Both the position numbers and the translations under genes were made by a program. DNA of 13,220 nucleotides from Bacillota bacterium. Lineage in GTDB: Bacteria > Bacillota > Sulfobacillia > Sulfobacillales > Sulfobacillaceae. Each line of letters begins with the position of its first letter. Within the stretch, counting starts at the first letter, position 1. Below the pieces are notes generated by a model. It saw nothing but the letters and a program-made list of their open reading frames with translations. It was not told the DNA's origin and did no database searches. The stretch lies in NCBI GenBank assembly GCA_023488565.1, contig JAMDDZ010000078.1:1-13220 (forward strand). Direction: 5' to 3'. Of this stretch, positions 6,758 through 13,187 are shown piece after piece.

Positions 6758-7975
6758 ATGGGGGACTCGATAAGGATTGAGGATGTACGGCAAGCGCAAG
6801 AAGCCCTAAAAGGGGTGACCTTTACTACGCCACTGCAGGAGTCGGGCTATATCAACGACTTACTTGGCGGCCGGGTGTTCTTTAAATTGGAAAACTTGCA
6901 GCGTGCGGGATCCTTTAAATTGCGTGGCGCGTATAATCGGTTGCGCCATTTGGCTACTGACGAATTGCGCCGTGGGGTGGTGGCGGCGTCTGCGGGAAAC
7001 CATGCGCAAGGAGTGGCGTTGGCTGCCGGATTGGTAGGCACCACGGCGCTGATTTATATGCCGGAGGGTGCCTCGATGACCAAAATCGAAGCGACTCGGA
7101 GCTATGGCGCGGAAGTGCGCCTATATGGGGAGACATTTGACGACGCGTATCAGATGGCGCTTAAAACCTCGCAGGAAACCGGAAGAGTTTTGGTGCCGGC
7201 TTTTGACGACAAGGATATCATTGCTGGACAAGGCACTGTAGGGTTAGAAATTTTGGATGAACGCCCCAATGTCGATGCCATCATTGTACCGATTGGTGGC
7301 GGGGGGTTAATCGCGGGAATCGCGGTGGCTGTCAAGGCGAGGCACCCGATGGTCAAAGTGATTGGGGTACAAGCTGAAGGCGCCTCAGCGGTGGTGAAAT
7401 CGGTGAGGGCGGGAAACGTTCAGCCTTCTTTATCGGTACGGACCATTGCTGATGGGATTGCCGTCAAGCGTCCAGGAGATTTGACGTTCCCCCTGATCCA
7501 GCGATATGTCGACGATATCGTCACGGTATCCGAACACGATATCTCCCGGGCTATCCTAATATTTCTGGAACGATCCAAATTAGTGGTCGAAGGCGCCGGT
7601 GCGGTAGGCTTGGCTGCACTATTGTCGGGCGCAGTGCCGGTGTCGTTAGGCACCATAGGGACTGTAGTCAGCGGAGGAAACATTGATGTTACGCTATTAA
7701 ATCGGATCATTGAAAAAGGATTGGTTGAGGAAGGCCGCCAATTGCATATGAAAACGGTGGTTGGGGATCGTCCTGGCCAATTGTCTCGGTTGCTGGCCCA
7801 AATTGCGACATTGCAAGCGAATGTGATACGCGTTGAGCACGAACGTTGGAATCCCCGGATTTCTCCTGCTGAGGTGTCGATCGAAGTTGTGGTCGAAACC
7901 CGAAACCAGCAACATATTGATGAGATATTGGAGACCCTGCGGCAAGACGGATATACCGTGATGGTGCAACAATAA
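6758..7975 (+). CDS. ilvA: Threonine ammonia-lyase (threonine dehydratase) with C-terminal ACT-like domain
   Basis: This PLP enzyme deaminates L-threonine to 2-oxobutyrate via a reactive enamine, the entry to isoleucine synthesis or threonine catabolism. The catalytic fold covers about 1-320: GSFKLRGAYN (51-60) with PLP Lys54, SAGNHAQGVA (78-87), the phosphate loop GGGGLIAG (180-187) and VSGGNID (304-310). A single ACT-like domain (about 330-405, from MKTVVGDRPGQLSRLLAQI) suggests allosteric control. At 405 residues it is the short IlvA/TdcB type, not the E. coli IlvA form of about 514. Biosynthetic and catabolic roles cannot be separated from sequence alone. ATG 6758 lies 4 bp after purR, with only a G-rich stretch upstream, so translational coupling to purR is likely. 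It occupies the place of yabJ (RidA) in B. subtilis. Confidence 0.93.
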   Translation: MGDSIRIEDVRQAQEALKGVTFTTPLQESGYINDLLGGRVFFKLENLQRAGSFKLRGAYNRLRHLATDELRRGVVAASAGNHAQGVALAAGLVGTTALIYMPEGASMTKIEATRSYGAEVRLYGETFDDAYQMALKTSQETGRVLVPAFDDKDIIAGQGTVGLEILDERPNVDAIIVPIGGGGLIAGIAVAVKARHPMVKVIGVQAEGASAVVKSVRAGNVQPSLSVRTIADGIAVKRPGDLTFPLIQRYVDDIVTVSEHDISRAILIFLERSKLVVEGAGAVGLAALLSGAVPVSLGTIGTVVSGGNIDVTLLNRIIEKGLVEEGRQLHMKTVVGDRPGQLSRLLAQIATLQANVIRVEHERWNPRISPAEVSIEVVVETRNQQHIDEILETLRQDGYTVMVQQ

Positions 7976-8015
7976 AGTCGAAGCACGTTATTCGTAACAA
8001 AAATTTCGACAATTG

Positions 8016-8043
8016 AGAGGAATCTGCCGTGTCGGCGGCGAAG
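8016..8043 (+). promoter_or_regulatory. Candidate sigma-H promoter of spoVG
   Basis: AGAGGAATC (8016-8024) matches the sigma-H -35 consensus RnAGGAwWW at 8 of 9 positions. After 12 bp, GGCGAAG (8037-8043) matches the -10 consensus RnnGAAT at 6 of 7. Spacing is in the known 11-12 bp range. spoVG is a classic sigma-H target in B. subtilis. Transcription would begin near 8050, leaving a leader of about 50 nt. A short inverted repeat, ACCCA-GTAT-TGGGT (8052-8065), falls in that leader. Confidence 0.5.
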
Positions 8044-8098
8044 GTTATGACACCCAGTATTGGGTCGACTGTAACTGAGGCTGCAAGGAGGATGCACC

Positions 8099-8353
8099 GT
8101 GGAAATTACAGACGTACGACTACGCAGAATGGCTACCGACGGCAAAATGAAGGCCGTGGCTTCGGTCACGCTTGATGGAGAATTCGTCATTCATGATGTA
8201 AAGGTTGTCGAGGGGCTCAAGGGGCTCTTTGTGGCTATGCCGAGCAGAAAAACTCCGGATGGCGAATTCCGGGATGTGGCGCATCCGATTACGCAACAGG
8301 CGCGGGAACGGATACAAAAAGCCGTTTTGGAGGTCTTTCAAGGGGAGGCTTGA
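8099..8353 (+). CDS. spoVG: SpoVG family regulator
   Basis: SpoVG is a small DNA/RNA-binding regulator. In B. subtilis it affects asymmetric septation and spore cortex formation, and in other Firmicutes capsule and virulence genes. The 84 residues are slightly shorter than the 97 of B. subtilis; the difference is at the C-terminal tail. Family landmarks are MEITDVRLRRM (1-11), MKAVASVTLDGEFVIHDVKV (17-36), GLFVAMPSRKTPDGEFRD (42-59) and the C-terminal AHPITQQARERIQKAVL (61-77). The GTG start has a strong AAGGAGGA 6 nt upstream. It follows ilvA by 123 bp, has its own sigma-H-like promoter and is closed by a strong terminator, so it can be expressed on its own. Confidence 0.96.
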   Translation: MEITDVRLRRMATDGKMKAVASVTLDGEFVIHDVKVVEGLKGLFVAMPSRKTPDGEFRDVAHPITQQARERIQKAVLEVFQGEA

Positions 8354-8374
8354 CACCGGTGGGATGAAGAACAT

Positions 8375-8408
8375 AAGGAGCTGCCCTATGATAGGGCAGC
8401 TCCTTTTT
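8375..8408 (+). terminator. Intrinsic terminator after spoVG
   Basis: A 14-bp perfect stem (8375-8388 with 8392-8405) has a 3-nt TGA loop and is followed by a T-run ending at 8408. It starts 22 bp after the spoVG stop. It should separate the purR-spoVG transcript from glmU-prs-pth. Confidence 0.93.
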
Positions 8409-8412
8409 CGGT

Positions 8413-8442
8413 TTGTAGGGCAACCACAAAATTTGGTATGCT
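8413..8442 (+). promoter_or_regulatory. Candidate promoter of glmU-prs-pth
   Basis: An extended -10, TGG-TATGCT (8434-8442), has a poor -35 TTGTAG (8413-8418) with 18-bp spacing. It lies directly after the spoVG terminator and about 47 bp before glmU, where a promoter is expected. A GGGGGGA ribosome binding site (8476-8482) precedes the ATG. Confidence 0.4.
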
Positions 8443-8489
8443 TAAAAGGGATTGAGTACCTGGGACGCGGTAATCGGGGGGAAATTTAG

Positions 8490-9875
8490 ATGGGAGACAC
8501 GATACCGGTAATTTTGGCCGCCGGGCGCGGAACGCGTATGCATTCGTCAATAGCCAAAGCCTTACACGAACTTGGTGGGGTACCGCTGGTGGAGCACGTT
8601 GTGCGGGCAGTAAGCCAATCTGGTTTGGGGCGTCCGTCTGTGGTTGTTGGCTATCAGGCGGAACGTGTAGAAGAGGCATTGGAGGGTAGGGCAGATTTTG
8701 TCAACCAGCCCGAAATGCGTGGCACGGGAGACGCAGTACTGAGAGCTCTGGAGGTCATGCCCAGTTCGGTAGATAATCTCCTGGTCTTAGTCGGCGACTG
8801 TCCCTTGATTCCTCCGGATTTAATTCAAGATTTGGTGCGGCAGCATCAGCAACACAACGCTGCGGCTACCATTGTCACGACCTCTATGGAAGATCCCAAA
8901 GGATACGGAAGGGTCGTGCGCAATCAGGACGGCTCCCTGCGGGCCATTGTTGAGGAAAAGGATGCCGACGCCCAAACGCGAAACATTCAGGAAATCAATA
9001 CGGGAATTGGGGTATGGCGCACATCGCGCTTGCGCGAAGTGTTGGAACAATTGCCGTGGCATGACGGGGAGAGATATTTGACGGAAGCAGTTGCCCTGTT
9101 GTTACAGAACGGCAATGAGGTTGCCACGCTGCTGTTCCCCCAAGCGTCTCTGGTTATGGGAATTAATACACGGCGGGAGTTGGCGACAGCCGAGGCCAGG
9201 CTGCGGCAACTGACGCTGGATCGACTTTTCGATCAAGGGGTGACCATTGTTGACCCTAATTCGACCTATGTTGATGCCGATGTCGAAGTAGGTCAGGATA
9301 CCGTGCTGTATCCGATGACATTTCTTCGAGGAAAAACCAAAATTGGACGCGAGTGTCATATTGGTCCCATGGCTACGATAGTATCAAGCCGGATTGGAGA
9401 TGGCGTTACAGTTGATCGTTCCGTGGTGGAGCAAAGCGCTCTGGCGAGTCGATGCAGTGTAGGGCCGTTTAGTCATTTGAGGGCCGGTACCTACCTGGAT
9501 CACAACGTGAAGATTGGCAATTTCGTTGAATTAAAAAACACCAGGGTGGGTATTAGCACTAAAGCCGGTCATCATTCATATTTGGGAGATGCCACCATTG
9601 GAAGCCGAGTCAATATCGGTGCCGGTACGGTGATCGTCAACTATGATGGGCAAACCAAGCATCCCACTTTTATTGGGGATGAGGCTTTTGTCGGGTGCAA
9701 CGCAAATTTAGTAGCTCCAGTGGAAATTGGCGCCGGGTCTTACGTAGCGGCGGGATCTACGGTGACACAGAATGTTCCGCCGGGCGGTTTGGCCATTGCT
9801 CGCTCTCGTCAAGAAGTCAAACCCGGATGGGCAAAAGAACGCGAGCAACGGCAAAAAGACACGACACGCTCGTAA
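8490..9875 (+). CDS. glmU: Bifunctional GlmU: N-acetylglucosamine-1-phosphate uridyltransferase / glucosamine-1-phosphate acetyltransferase
   Basis: GlmU makes UDP-GlcNAc for peptidoglycan in two steps: acetylation of GlcN-1-P, then UTP-dependent uridylylation. The 461 residues are standard. The N-terminal pyrophosphorylase domain (about 1-228) has LAAGRGTRM (9-17), a Lys at 23 in SIAKALHELGG, GTGDA (78-82) and the metal-site VGDCPL (101-106). The C-terminal left-handed beta-helix (about 250-450) shows hexapeptide repeats with HLRAG (329-333), VELKNTRVG (346-354) and KAGHHSYLGD (358-367); His361 aligns with E. coli His363. NYDG (384-387) is also present. Gly-His at 360-361 followed by a second His is a small variation on the usual KxxHLSY motif. 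The tail (445-461) is basic and polar. prs follows after 35 bp. Confidence 0.97.
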   Translation: MGDTIPVILAAGRGTRMHSSIAKALHELGGVPLVEHVVRAVSQSGLGRPSVVVGYQAERVEEALEGRADFVNQPEMRGTGDAVLRALEVMPSSVDNLLVLVGDCPLIPPDLIQDLVRQHQQHNAAATIVTTSMEDPKGYGRVVRNQDGSLRAIVEEKDADAQTRNIQEINTGIGVWRTSRLREVLEQLPWHDGERYLTEAVALLLQNGNEVATLLFPQASLVMGINTRRELATAEARLRQLTLDRLFDQGVTIVDPNSTYVDADVEVGQDTVLYPMTFLRGKTKIGRECHIGPMATIVSSRIGDGVTVDRSVVEQSALASRCSVGPFSHLRAGTYLDHNVKIGNFVELKNTRVGISTKAGHHSYLGDATIGSRVNIGAGTVIVNYDGQTKHPTFIGDEAFVGCNANLVAPVEIGAGSYVAAGSTVTQNVPPGGLAIARSRQEVKPGWAKEREQRQKDTTRS

Positions 9876-9910
9876 CCGAGGCAATCACAGGAAGGGGTAC
9901 TTAAGGGCTC

Positions 9911-10855
9911 ATGGGGTTCGAACGAGAAGGCGAACTAAAAATTTTTACAGGCAACGCGAATCGGCCCTTAGCCGAAAAAATTGTCTCGAATTTAGGCATC
10001 ATGTTAGGCCAAGCTGATGTGGGCCGTTTTTCCAATGGCGAAATTCGGGTCCGCCTTTTGGAAAATGTCCGGGGTGCCGACGTCTACATCATTCAACCGA
10101 CATCGGGGCCCGTTAACGATAACTTGATGGAATTGCTGCTGTTAATTGATGCAGCCCGCCGGGCTTCAGCCAGGCGGGTTACCGCAGTGATTCCGTTTTA
10201 TGGGTATGCCCGGCAGGATCGCAAAGAGCAAGGTCGAGAGCCCATCTCGGCCAAATTGGTGGCCAATTTGATCACGGTGGCAGGTGCGAGGAGAGTATTG
10301 ACTATGGATTTGCATGCACCGCAAATCCAAGGGTTTTTCGATCTGCCAGTGGATAATCTGCAGGGCAGTCGAATTCTATCGGAGGCTATTTCTGCCAAAA
10401 AGCTGGACAACCTTATGATTTTTTCTCCAGATGCTGGGGGGGTGTACCGTGCACGCAAAATGGCCAAGGATTTGGGTGCGCCATTAGGCTTTATTGATAA
10501 GCGGAGGCCAGCCCCCAATGTTTCCGAGGTGGTTAATGTCATTGGCAAAGTCCGGGACAAGACAGTCGTTATCGTCGACGATATGATTGATACCGGAGGA
10601 ACGATTGTCAAGGCGGCAACGGCTATTATGGACCTAGGAGCTCAAGCTGTTTATGCGGCTTGCACCCACCCCGTTTTTTCTGGTGATTGTCTAGGACTGT
10701 TGCATGAGTCTGTTATTAAGGAGGTGCTGGTTACCGATACCATCCTGTTGCATCAACCCATGGAGCGTATTCAAGTGAATTCGGTTGCTGGTCTGATGGC
10801 GGAAGCTATTATGCGGGTGCACGAGGATCTGTCGGTTTCCAAGTTGTTTGAGTAA
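9911..10855 (+). CDS. prs: Ribose-phosphate pyrophosphokinase (PRPP synthetase)
   Basis: Prs makes PRPP from ribose-5-phosphate and ATP for purine, pyrimidine, histidine, tryptophan and NAD synthesis. The 314 residues match class I enzymes (317 in B. subtilis). Visible motifs are RFSNGEIRV (39-47), the ATP loop RQDRKEQGREPISAK (101-115), DLHAPQIQGFFDLPVDNL (133-150), the flexible KRRP loop (197-200) and the PRPP loop VVIVDDMIDTGGT (219-231). ATG 9911 is the first start after an in-frame TAA at 9902. AAGGG lies only 3 nt before it and AGGAAGGGG 13 nt before it, so initiation spacing is unusual. Its 3' end overlaps pth by 8 bp. Its product is the PurR effector, and purR lies in the same cluster. 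Confidence 0.97.
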   Translation: MGFEREGELKIFTGNANRPLAEKIVSNLGIMLGQADVGRFSNGEIRVRLLENVRGADVYIIQPTSGPVNDNLMELLLLIDAARRASARRVTAVIPFYGYARQDRKEQGREPISAKLVANLITVAGARRVLTMDLHAPQIQGFFDLPVDNLQGSRILSEAISAKKLDNLMIFSPDAGGVYRARKMAKDLGAPLGFIDKRRPAPNVSEVVNVIGKVRDKTVVIVDDMIDTGGTIVKAATAIMDLGAQAVYAACTHPVFSGDCLGLLHESVIKEVLVTDTILLHQPMERIQVNSVAGLMAEAIMRVHEDLSVSKLFE

Positions 10856-11417
10856 TCTAAACGCTTTGAAACTGATTGTGGGACTAGGAAATCCCGGACT
10901 AGATTATGCCAAGACACGTCATAATGTGGGGTTCATGACAGTTGACGAATTGGCTAAAGATGGTGGAGTGGGATGGTCGAAGACCCGCTACGGGTTGGTA
11001 TGCCGCTACCAAGACCGATTCTTGTTGAAACCTCTGACCTACATGAATCGAAGTGGGGACGCGGTAGCGGCTATGATGCGTTGGCATCGCTGGAGCGCTG
11101 ACCAGGTGATGGTGGTTGCCGACGACCTGGATCTCCCATTGGGGCGCATCAGGATACGAGTGTCGGGATCCAGTGGTGGCCACAATGGGTTAAAGTCCAT
11201 TATCGAACAGTTAGGAACAGAAGAATTTCTGCGGCTGAAAATAGGGATTGGGCGACCTCCTCAGGATTTTCTGGTCATTGATTGGGTGTTGCAACGTTTT
11301 GCTAAAGACGAATGGCCCGTGGTGGAAGACACTTTGAAACGCGCTCGGGAGGCATTGGAAGTCACAATGAGCGAAGGCGTGGAACGGGCTATGAACCGCT
11401 TTAATCACTCGTCATAG
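10848..11417 (+). CDS. pth: Peptidyl-tRNA hydrolase
   Basis: Pth cleaves peptidyl-tRNA dropped from ribosomes, recycling tRNA. The 189 residues are normal. All key residues are present: GLGNPG with Asn15, RHNVGF with catalytic His25, TYMNRSG with Asn67, DDLDLPLG with Asp93 and GGHNGLKSI with Asn113. The best start is TTG at 10848, overlapping the prs stop by 8 bp, with no good ribosome binding site nearby. Translation therefore probably depends on ribosomes finishing prs. An alternative TTG at 10866 would still leave the fold intact. In B. subtilis ctc (ribosomal protein L25-like) separates prs and pth; it is absent here. Confidence 0.95.
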   Translation: MSNLNALKLIVGLGNPGLDYAKTRHNVGFMTVDELAKDGGVGWSKTRYGLVCRYQDRFLLKPLTYMNRSGDAVAAMMRWHRWSADQVMVVADDLDLPLGRIRIRVSGSSGGHNGLKSIIEQLGTEEFLRLKIGIGRPPQDFLVIDWVLQRFAKDEWPVVEDTLKRAREALEVTMSEGVERAMNRFNHSS

Positions 11418-11433
11418 TCGTCAATAAAATAAT

Positions 11434-11477
11434 CCCAAGAAGCTAAGGGCACGCTCAGGCGCCCTTAGCTTCTTGGG
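11434..11477 (-). terminator. Hairpin terminator between convergent pth and the MFS gene
   Basis: A 17-bp perfect stem (11434-11450 with 11461-11477) has a 10-nt loop. On the minus strand it is followed by the T-rich run ATTATTTTATTG, which suits termination of the MFS transcript (stop at 11516). On the plus strand no T-run follows, although the hairpin may still slow transcripts leaving pth. Confidence 0.8.
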
Positions 11478-11515
11478 GTGGTCTGCCTGTTGCTGGCCGA
11501 AGGCTTGCAAATTGA

Positions 11516-12835
11516 TTAAGCTTCTCCCGAGGCCACCTGGATGCTGAGGCCATGGCCGGTTTCTCGGCCCCAGATGAGCCATGCGGCTGCTGCCAGCGTT
11601 CCCACCAGCCACACTGCGGCATTAAACAGGATGTAGTGCGTGGTGGACATGTTGGCCGTGATGTAAATGGTCGGGATATACAGTCCGATGGAAATGAATC
11701 GAGCCACCGCGGTCAGTGTCCCCCGGTGCAATGTCGGCCAGACCTCCGCTTTTACGGTATCTTCAGTCAAATAGCACAACGAGTTGACCCCGGCCAGGAC
11801 GATCAGCAGGAACCAAAACAGCGTCATATCGTGTAGCCAGGTTTTTGTGGTGAGGCCCACGATGACCGTCATGGCAAAGGTGCCAAGGAAGCTCCAGAAG
11901 AGGAATTTCTTTCGGGATACCCGGTCGGCGATGAGCCCTAGAAATCCGATGACGAACCCAGCGCCCTCAAAAACCGCCAGGATGGCTGGTTGGAGATGGG
12001 GAAAGAACGCGAAAGCCAGTGCGTACGCCATCAAACCAAAGCCAATGGTATTGGCGGCCGCGATGATGATCATGATAATCATGGTGAACCAAAGATAACC
12101 GGGGCTAGCCGGATGCCTTGGCGGAGCTGCTGACTCGGCGACTTCCTTTACCACCGCATCGGCATACACTTCGGAGCCGAAGTAGGATGTGACGGTCTTG
12201 TCAAGCTCCTGGGTCCGGCCCTTTTTTTGCAGCCATAGGAACGATTCGGGCATGCTAACGCGGGTGGCAAAGAGGATGGCGACGACGATTAGCACGGCAA
12301 TGGCCACAACATCGCGCTGAATGGCCACCGCTGCTTTACCTGAAATCGCCGCAGTGGTCAATGCCACGATGGCCAGCACAGTTCCGCCGAAGTTGATGCC
12401 GTTGATGATCATCATGGTAGCTTTTCCGCGGTGCTTGCGCGGCATGAGCTCGTGGCTTGCCACCATGATCGAATTCATTTCTCCGCCTCCTGCAATGAGC
12501 ATGAGGGCCAGGGAGATCAAAATCACAACGTAGCTATAGCCGAAGAACAGTACGATGCCTCCGATGGCATACAGAGCTAAAGTAGCGAACAATGTCACTT
12601 TTCTCCCATACTTGTCCGAGAACGGACCTGCAAGGATGATGCCTATAATAAGCCAGATAGGGGCCCAAGCAAGAAGCAATTCTCCCAAAGCCTTAGGCAT
12701 TGTCACCCAATAGATTGCGATGGAAGCCAACGAGAATACATAAGATTCCAGAGCCAAGCCCAGAACGAAGGAGATAAACATCCATGTAGTTTTCTGGGTC
12801 CAGCGCGCTTCGCCGAGTCGATTCATGTTTACCAA
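11516..12835 (-). CDS. MFS transporter, sugar/metabolite:H+ symporter-like
   Basis: This 439-residue integral membrane protein has about 12 hydrophobic segments, with a central soluble loop around 195-245 as usual for MFS carriers. The loop after TM2 has GPFSDKYGRK (70-79), the MFS motif A. HRGKATMM (135-142), PESFLWLQKKGR (196-207), the repeat motif ADRVSRKK (303-310) and WPTLHRGT (366-373) recall the sugar-porter and metabolite:H+ symporter families. The substrate cannot be told. The start is TTG at 12835: AGGAGGGA (12843-12850 on the opposite strand) lies 7 nt upstream, while the ATG at codon 4 would be 16 nt away. It is convergent with pth and splits the pth-fin pair found in B. subtilis, so it looks inserted. 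Codons 12-21 form one arm of a 30-bp inverted repeat. Confidence 0.85.
   Translation of the reverse strand: MVNMNRLGEARWTQKTTWMFISFVLGLALESYVFSLASIAIYWVTMPKALGELLLAWAPIWLIIGIILAGPFSDKYGRKVTLFATLALYAIGGIVLFFGYSYVVILISLALMLIAGGGEMNSIMVASHELMPRKHRGKATMMIINGINFGGTVLAIVALTTAAISGKAAVAIQRDVVAIAVLIVVAILFATRVSMPESFLWLQKKGRTQELDKTVTSYFGSEVYADAVVKEVAESAAPPRHPASPGYLWFTMIIMIIIAAANTIGFGLMAYALAFAFFPHLQPAILAVFEGAGFVIGFLGLIADRVSRKKFLFWSFLGTFAMTVIVGLTTKTWLHDMTLFWFLLIVLAGVNSLCYLTEDTVKAEVWPTLHRGTLTAVARFISIGLYIPTIYITANMSTTHYILFNAAVWLVGTLAAAAWLIWGRETGHGLSIQVASGEA
12773..12802 (-). repeat. Inverted repeat, left arm (inside MFS codons 12-21)
   Basis: These 30 bp are the reverse complement of 12900-12929 with one mismatch (12796 against 12906). 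The arm covers exactly ten codons, W-T-Q-K-T-T-W-M-F-I, just before the first membrane segment. Confidence 0.95.
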
Positions 12836-12899
12836 GACGCAGTCCCTCCTGTCAACTTATCGAATGTATGGACACACAAGAGACCGAAGATGCGGTAGG

Positions 12900-12929
12900 T
12901 GGACCTAGAAAACTACATGGATGTTTATC
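12900..12929 (+). repeat. Inverted repeat, right arm (non-coding side)
   Basis: Read on the plus strand this arm would encode W-T-stop-K-T-T-W-M-F-I, the same peptide as MFS codons 12-21 with CAG changed to TAG. The arms are 97 bp apart and enclose the MFS ribosome binding site, start codon and first 11 codons. Further on the plus strand, in the same frame, F-V-L-G recurs at 12948-12959, as in the MFS protein after S22, but displaced by 15 bp. The arm may therefore be part of a longer decayed copy of the gene start in opposite orientation. Confidence 0.9.
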
Positions 12930-12930
12930 A

Positions 12931-12939
12931 ATTTTAGCA
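12931..12939 (-). promoter_or_regulatory. Candidate extended -10 promoter of the MFS gene
   Basis: On the minus strand TGC-TAAAAT runs from 12939 to 12931. The hexamer equals the -10 of both veg promoters, and the TGn extension can replace a weak -35; none is visible at 17-18 bp. Transcription would start near 12924, placing most of the right repeat arm at the 5' end of the message. A start inside the repeats was also looked for, but no better match was found. Confidence 0.4.
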
Positions 12940-13187
12940 ACCGGGAATTCGTTTTGGGGTAGCGAATACCTGTGATTTGCGTCCTAATGGCAGAATTCCA
13001 CATTCGTGGCAAAATTCCTGCACGATCTCCACAACTTTCTGAGTCAGACGGGAAGAAGCCTTGGGATTACCACGGTGGAAGGGTCACTGGAGGTGTGCCA
13101 TTAGCATAATTTTCTACACCTTGGATCGAGAAATCGATTGAGTGATTGCTCACTGGGGCAGACTAGCAATGAGGAAGGGGCGGTTTC

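Larger units (their letters stand above)
12836..13187. other. Non-coding region between the MFS gene and the fin-like gene
   Basis: This stretch holds the MFS ribosome binding site, the right repeat arm, a candidate MFS promoter and a short inverted repeat, AGTGA-TTGC-TCACT (13141-13154). A minus-strand frame is open from 13083 to a TAA at 12934 (49 codons, with C-H-E-C and a basic tail) but has no ATG and no recognised relatives. A weak sigma-F-like element, GGGCAGACTA (13156-13165), lies before fin. No complete gene is seen. Confidence 0.6.

Noticed and set aside
8029..8175. 48-codon GTG frame before and overlapping spoVG whose K-V-M-T-P and E-A-A-R-R-M vaguely recall a CBS domain
   Set aside because: It overlaps spoVG in another frame, and its GTG lies between the -35 and -10 of the sigma-H-like promoter, so that transcript would lack it. 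The apparent ribosome binding site is better read as the -35 box.
7420..8190. Minus-strand open frame (256 codons) opposite the end of ilvA, the ilvA-spoVG gap and the start of spoVG
   Set aside because: It is antisense to two well-supported genes, Ser/Thr/Arg-rich, and has no family features.
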